From Mageeibacillus sp. UBA3708 (GTDB taxonomy: Bacteria > Bacillota > Clostridia > Saccharofermentanales > Saccharofermentanaceae): 10,029 nucleotides of DNA. Of the stretch, positions 8,010 to 10,029 are shown piece by piece. Where the stretch lies: NCBI GenBank assembly GCA_002371375.1, contig DFIB01000043.1:1-10029 (forward strand), given 5' to 3'. The notes under the pieces were generated by a model. The model was not told where the DNA came from, did no database searches, and saw only the letters and a program-made list of their open reading frames with translations. The position numbers and the translations under genes are program-made. The first letter of the stretch is position 1. Each line of letters starts with the position of its first letter.

Positions 8010-8948
8010 TTATTTACCTGAAGTGATACTCAGGAAGATCTCCTCAAGTGTGGGATCAAGTGATCTGAACTCGAGGATAGGTGTGGCAAGCTTGGACATC
8101 GCAAAGAAGATAGAAGTACGGATGTCATTATTCGTACTGCTGTCAACGATAACCTCTGCCTCATGTACTTCCTTATCTGATATACGGAGTTTGAAATCGA
8201 TAACTCCGGGGATGGATCTGATGCCGTTGCCCACCTTCTTTGCATCTCCCTTAAATGACAGGAGAAGCTTGGATGAACCGGACAGTCTCTTGGACAGGTC
8301 TGAGATGGTATCTATTGCGGCAACCTTACCTTTGTTAATGATAACCACCCTGTCACAGACAGCCTGTATCTCCGACAGGATATGAGAGCTGATGATAACC
8401 GTATGATCCTTGGCAAGAGTCCTGATAAGCTTACGGATCTCAAGCACCTGATTGGGGTCGAGACCTACTGTAGGTTCGTCAAGAATAAGAATGTCAGGAT
8501 TGCCGACAAGAGCCTGAGCTATACCGACACGCTGCTTATAACCCTTGGACAGATTACCTATCAGTCTGTCGGCAACATCAACGATCTTAACCATAGCAAG
8601 GATCTTCGCAAGCTGCTCCTTACGTTCTGATTTCTTAACTTTCTTGAGATCACATACAAAATTAAGGTACTCAAGAACGGTCATATCCATATAAAGCGGC
8701 GGGAGCTCGGGAAGGTAACCGATATGCTCCTTAGCCAACTCAGGTTCCTCAAGAATATCATGTCCGTTGACCTTAACAGACCCGGATGTGGAAGACAGAT
8801 AACCTGTTATTATATTCATTGTCGTGGATTTACCTGCACCGTTCGGTCCGAGGAATCCGAGGACTTCATCATCATTCACGATAAATGAGATCCCGTTTAC
8901 AGCTTTCTGATCACCGTAATGCTTGACAAGATTGTCAATTTCGATCAT
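8010..8948 (-). CDS. ABC transporter ATP-binding protein, GldA-like
   Basis: This is a 312-residue cytoplasmic ATPase that would power the permease encoded next to it. All core motifs are present: Walker A GPNGAGKST at 34-42, signature LSKGY at 133-137, Walker B ILILDEP at 153-159, D-loop GLDP at 162-165, and H-loop H189 in IISSH. The Q-loop region reads GYLPELPPLY, with E81 where many ABC proteins have glutamine; this variant is usual in the GldA-like branch. A C-terminal domain of about 100 residues after residue 210 is typical of ABC-2 export ATPases (the CcmA/NatA group). The ATG at 8948 follows GGAGG with a 6-base gap. It is the first gene after the promoter and probably leads the operon of eight genes. 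The ATPase call is very secure; the specific Gld-like subtype rests on motifs and on its neighbours. Confidence 0.95.
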   Translation of the reverse strand: MIEIDNLVKHYGDQKAVNGISFIVNDDEVLGFLGPNGAGKSTTMNIITGYLSSTSGSVKVNGHDILEEPELAKEHIGYLPELPPLYMDMTVLEYLNFVCDLKKVKKSERKEQLAKILAMVKIVDVADRLIGNLSKGYKQRVGIAQALVGNPDILILDEPTVGLDPNQVLEIRKLIRTLAKDHTVIISSHILSEIQAVCDRVVIINKGKVAAIDTISDLSKRLSGSSKLLLSFKGDAKKVGNGIRSIPGVIDFKLRISDKEVHEAEVIVDSSTNNDIRTSIFFAMSKLATPILEFRSLDPTLEEIFLSITSGK

Positions 8949-8979
8949 GGCATACCTCCGCTATTTTAATTCAAAGCAT

Positions 8980-9007
8980 ATTATATAACATAATATTTAA
9001 TAATCAA
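8980..9007 (-). promoter_or_regulatory. Sigma-A-type promoter for the eight-gene operon
   Basis: On the minus strand, TTGATT (9007-9002) is followed after 16 bases by a perfect TATAAT (8985-8980), within an AT-rich gap of 63 bases (8949-9011) that holds no gene. Transcription would begin near 8973, leaving a leader of about 25 bases before the ATPase ATG at 8948. No terminator is visible in the gap, so some read-through from the upstream membrane protein gene is possible. Confidence 0.65.
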
Positions 9008-9011
9008 ATAA

Positions 9012-9569
9012 TCAGCTTTCAGGCAGATTTGGTGTATATGGAGCGGTGTTGCGGGGATTATATCTTCTGAATACCGGATACATCTCATCCTTGAATGTGA
9101 AAGCGATAATATACTTCTCTCCCTGCTGAGACACAAAAGCATACCAGTTCTTATCATCGATCTCGATATTGCTGTCAGGCGTTACATTCAGCACAAACAC
9201 GGAATAACCACAGTCCCTGTCATACCTGTCGGACGTCACGGGGCCAAGATACTCGCAATCCTTGACCGAGAAGGATGCCAGCTCTTCCCTCTTCCTACCT
9301 GCAATGATCCTTGCCACATCGAAAACATCATTACTCAGCTCTATCTCATACTCCCAGTTCATGTTCCTCAAGATCCTGTACAACAGATAGATCAGTCCAA
9401 ACGAGATCATACCGGTTATGAATATGATATTCTTACCGAACAGTATCGGCACATAATTAAGGAAAAATATAACGATCAGCAGAGCGATCGAAGCAAAAAC
9501 GCCGAATAAAATGCGGTACTTCTTATTATCACGCTTGTAGCAAAGCTCAACAAATGTATCTTCAAGCAA
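9012..9569 (-). CDS. Two-pass membrane protein of unknown function, possibly DUF6106-like
   Basis: This is a 185-residue protein. It starts with a short charged segment (LEDTFVELCYKRDNKK), has two likely membrane helices at about 19-38 and 46-66, and then a soluble domain of about 115 residues containing NWEYEIELSNDVFDVARIIA (71-90) and GRKREEL (91-97). This layout and the '(N)xEYE..lsNd..D...I.a.RkR' pattern resemble what I recall of DUF6106 proteins in Clostridia; I am moderately sure and cannot search. The start is taken as TTG at 9569, because GGAGG lies 9 bases before it. A longer frame from an ATG at 9671 would run through the pckA terminator and is not credible. Both helices follow closely after the start, so the soluble part is probably cytoplasmic. 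It stands alone between a terminator and the operon promoter, and I can give no function. Confidence 0.75.
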   Translation of the reverse strand: MLEDTFVELCYKRDNKKYRILFGVFASIALLIVIFFLNYVPILFGKNIIFITGMISFGLIYLLYRILRNMNWEYEIELSNDVFDVARIIAGRKREELASFSVKDCEYLGPVTSDRYDRDCGYSVFVLNVTPDSNIEIDDKNWYAFVSQQGEKYIIAFTFKDEMYPVFRRYNPRNTAPYTPNLPES

Positions 9570-9578
9570 TGGTCTATA

Positions 9579-9583
9579 CCTCC
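9579..9583 (-). promoter_or_regulatory. Ribosome binding site deciding a TTG start
   Basis: GGAGG on the minus strand lies 9 bases before TTG at 9569. No in-frame ATG or GTG has a comparable site, so this places the start of the small membrane protein gene. I see no convincing promoter between here and the terminator at 9634; TATTAT boxes near 9600 have only weak upstream partners. Confidence 0.6.
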
Positions 9584-9633
9584 AATCAAACGGAAATAAT
9601 AATAACATAAAGGAGCAAAAAGAGACAGAGATT

Positions 9634-9668
9634 AAAAAAAGAGGTTGCCTCCGGGGAAGCAGCCTCTT
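9634..9668 (-). terminator. Intrinsic terminator of pckA
   Basis: The arms at 9639-9648 and 9659-9668 form a 10-base-pair stem (one G-T pair) with a 10-base loop. On the minus strand the stem is followed by a run of seven T at 9640-9634 that overlaps its base. It lies 26 bases after the pckA stop and is oriented to end pckA transcription. Confidence 0.88.
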
Positions 9669-9694
9669 CATGATTATCAGTAAATACGGACCTG

Positions 9695-10029
9695 TCAGAT
9701 CTGAGGACCTGCAGATACGAGTGCCTTACCGGCTTCGTTGTTCTCGTACTTCTTGAAGTTCTTATTGAATCTTGCAGCAAGATCCTTAGCCTTAGCATCC
9801 CACTCGGAAGCATCAGCATATGTATCTCTGGGATCAAGGATCTCTGTTGATACTCCGGGAAGCTCTGTGGGTACTTCGAAATCGAAGTAAGGAATCTTCT
9901 TGGTAGGAGCCTTCTTGATGTCACCGTTGAGGATCGCATCGATGATTCCTCTGGTGTCAGGAATAGAGATTCTCTTTCCGGTTCCGTTCCATCCGGTGTT
10001 AACAAGATAAGCCTTTGCTCCGCTCTTCT
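9695..10029 (-). CDS. pckA: Phosphoenolpyruvate carboxykinase (ATP), C-terminal part; 5' end beyond window
   Basis: These are the last 111 codons of an ATP-dependent PEP carboxykinase, which interconverts oxaloacetate plus ATP with PEP, CO2 and ADP in the cytoplasm. The visible part begins within the nucleotide-binding C-terminal domain. It contains [16 protein letters not shown] followed by DTR, where the R-I pair and the threonine match the adenosine-contacting residues of the E. coli enzyme. It continues with VPTELPGV and ILDPRDTY, and ends [12 protein letters not shown] before TGA. All of these are close to the standard ATP-type sequence. The GTP-type enzyme is a different family and does not fit. 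In fermentative anaerobes this enzyme often runs towards oxaloacetate during succinate formation, but that direction cannot be told from the sequence. The gene enters from the right edge and has its own terminator, so it is not part of the ABC operon. Confidence 0.95.
   Translation of the reverse strand, partial: KSGAKAYLVNTGWNGTGKRISIPDTRGIIDAILNGDIKKAPTKKIPYFDFEVPTELPGVSTEILDPRDTYADASEWDAKAKDLAARFNKNFKKYENNEAGKALVSAGPQI

Noticed and set aside
8695..8715. A glutamate in place of the usual Q-loop glutamine in the ABC ATPase
   Set aside because: GYLPE-x-PPLY is a normal variant of GldA-like ATPases, so it is not evidence for a defective enzyme.
3064..8948. Calling the ABC genes a gliding motility locus
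   Set aside because: Only the ATPase, permease and GldG-like families match; no other gliding or type IX secretion genes are visible, and the gene content points to Bacillota rather than Bacteroidota.
9570..9671. An N-terminal extension of the small membrane protein from an ATG at 9671
   Set aside because: These 34 codons would lie in the pckA terminator hairpin and T-run and have no ribosome binding site; the TTG at 9569 has a good one.
9586..10005. A 139-codon minus-strand open frame across the pckA end and terminator
   Set aside because: It is the wrong frame over a region whose other frame encodes near-standard PEP carboxykinase sequence, and it runs through the terminator.

Overview
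The window looks like part of a chromosome from a Clostridia-type member of the Bacillota. This rests on the gene families present (DUF4340, DUF5711-like, Gld-type ABC export genes next to CYTH and HI0933 proteins), AGGAGG-type ribosome binding sites, AT-rich intergenic promoter sequence and moderate overall GC. It is an inference from gene content, not a species call. Every supported gene lies on the minus strand, so transcription runs from right to left. There are no RNA genes, mobile elements, CRISPR arrays or non-coding gaps over about 130 bases.

Layout in order of transcription. (1) The right edge carries the last 111 codons of an ATP-type phosphoenolpyruvate carboxykinase (pckA), closed by a clear intrinsic terminator. 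(2) Next is a 185-residue two-pass membrane protein, probably DUF6106-like, that most likely starts at TTG. (3) A 63-base AT-rich gap holds a good sigma-A-type promoter. (4) That promoter appears to drive a compact run of eight genes: ABC ATPase, ABC-2 permease, GldG-like auxiliary protein, DUF4340 protein, DUF5711-like protein, CYTH-domain protein, HI0933-type flavoprotein, and a COG2509-type flavoprotein that runs off the left edge. Gaps in this run are 2 to 18 bases and the last two junctions overlap by 11 and 13 bases, so a single transcript is likely.

The first five genes of the run look like one envelope machine. A cytoplasmic ATPase and a six-helix permease form the motor. Three membrane-anchored proteins (GldG-like, DUF4340, DUF5711-like) place large soluble domains outside the membrane. 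The first three resemble GldA, GldF and GldG, known from gliding Bacteroidota, but nothing else here suggests gliding, and the substrate and role cannot be read from the sequence. The last three genes encode a probable triphosphate-binding CYTH protein and two unrelated-in-detail flavoproteins. Their co-transcription with the envelope machine is the least explained aspect of the window.
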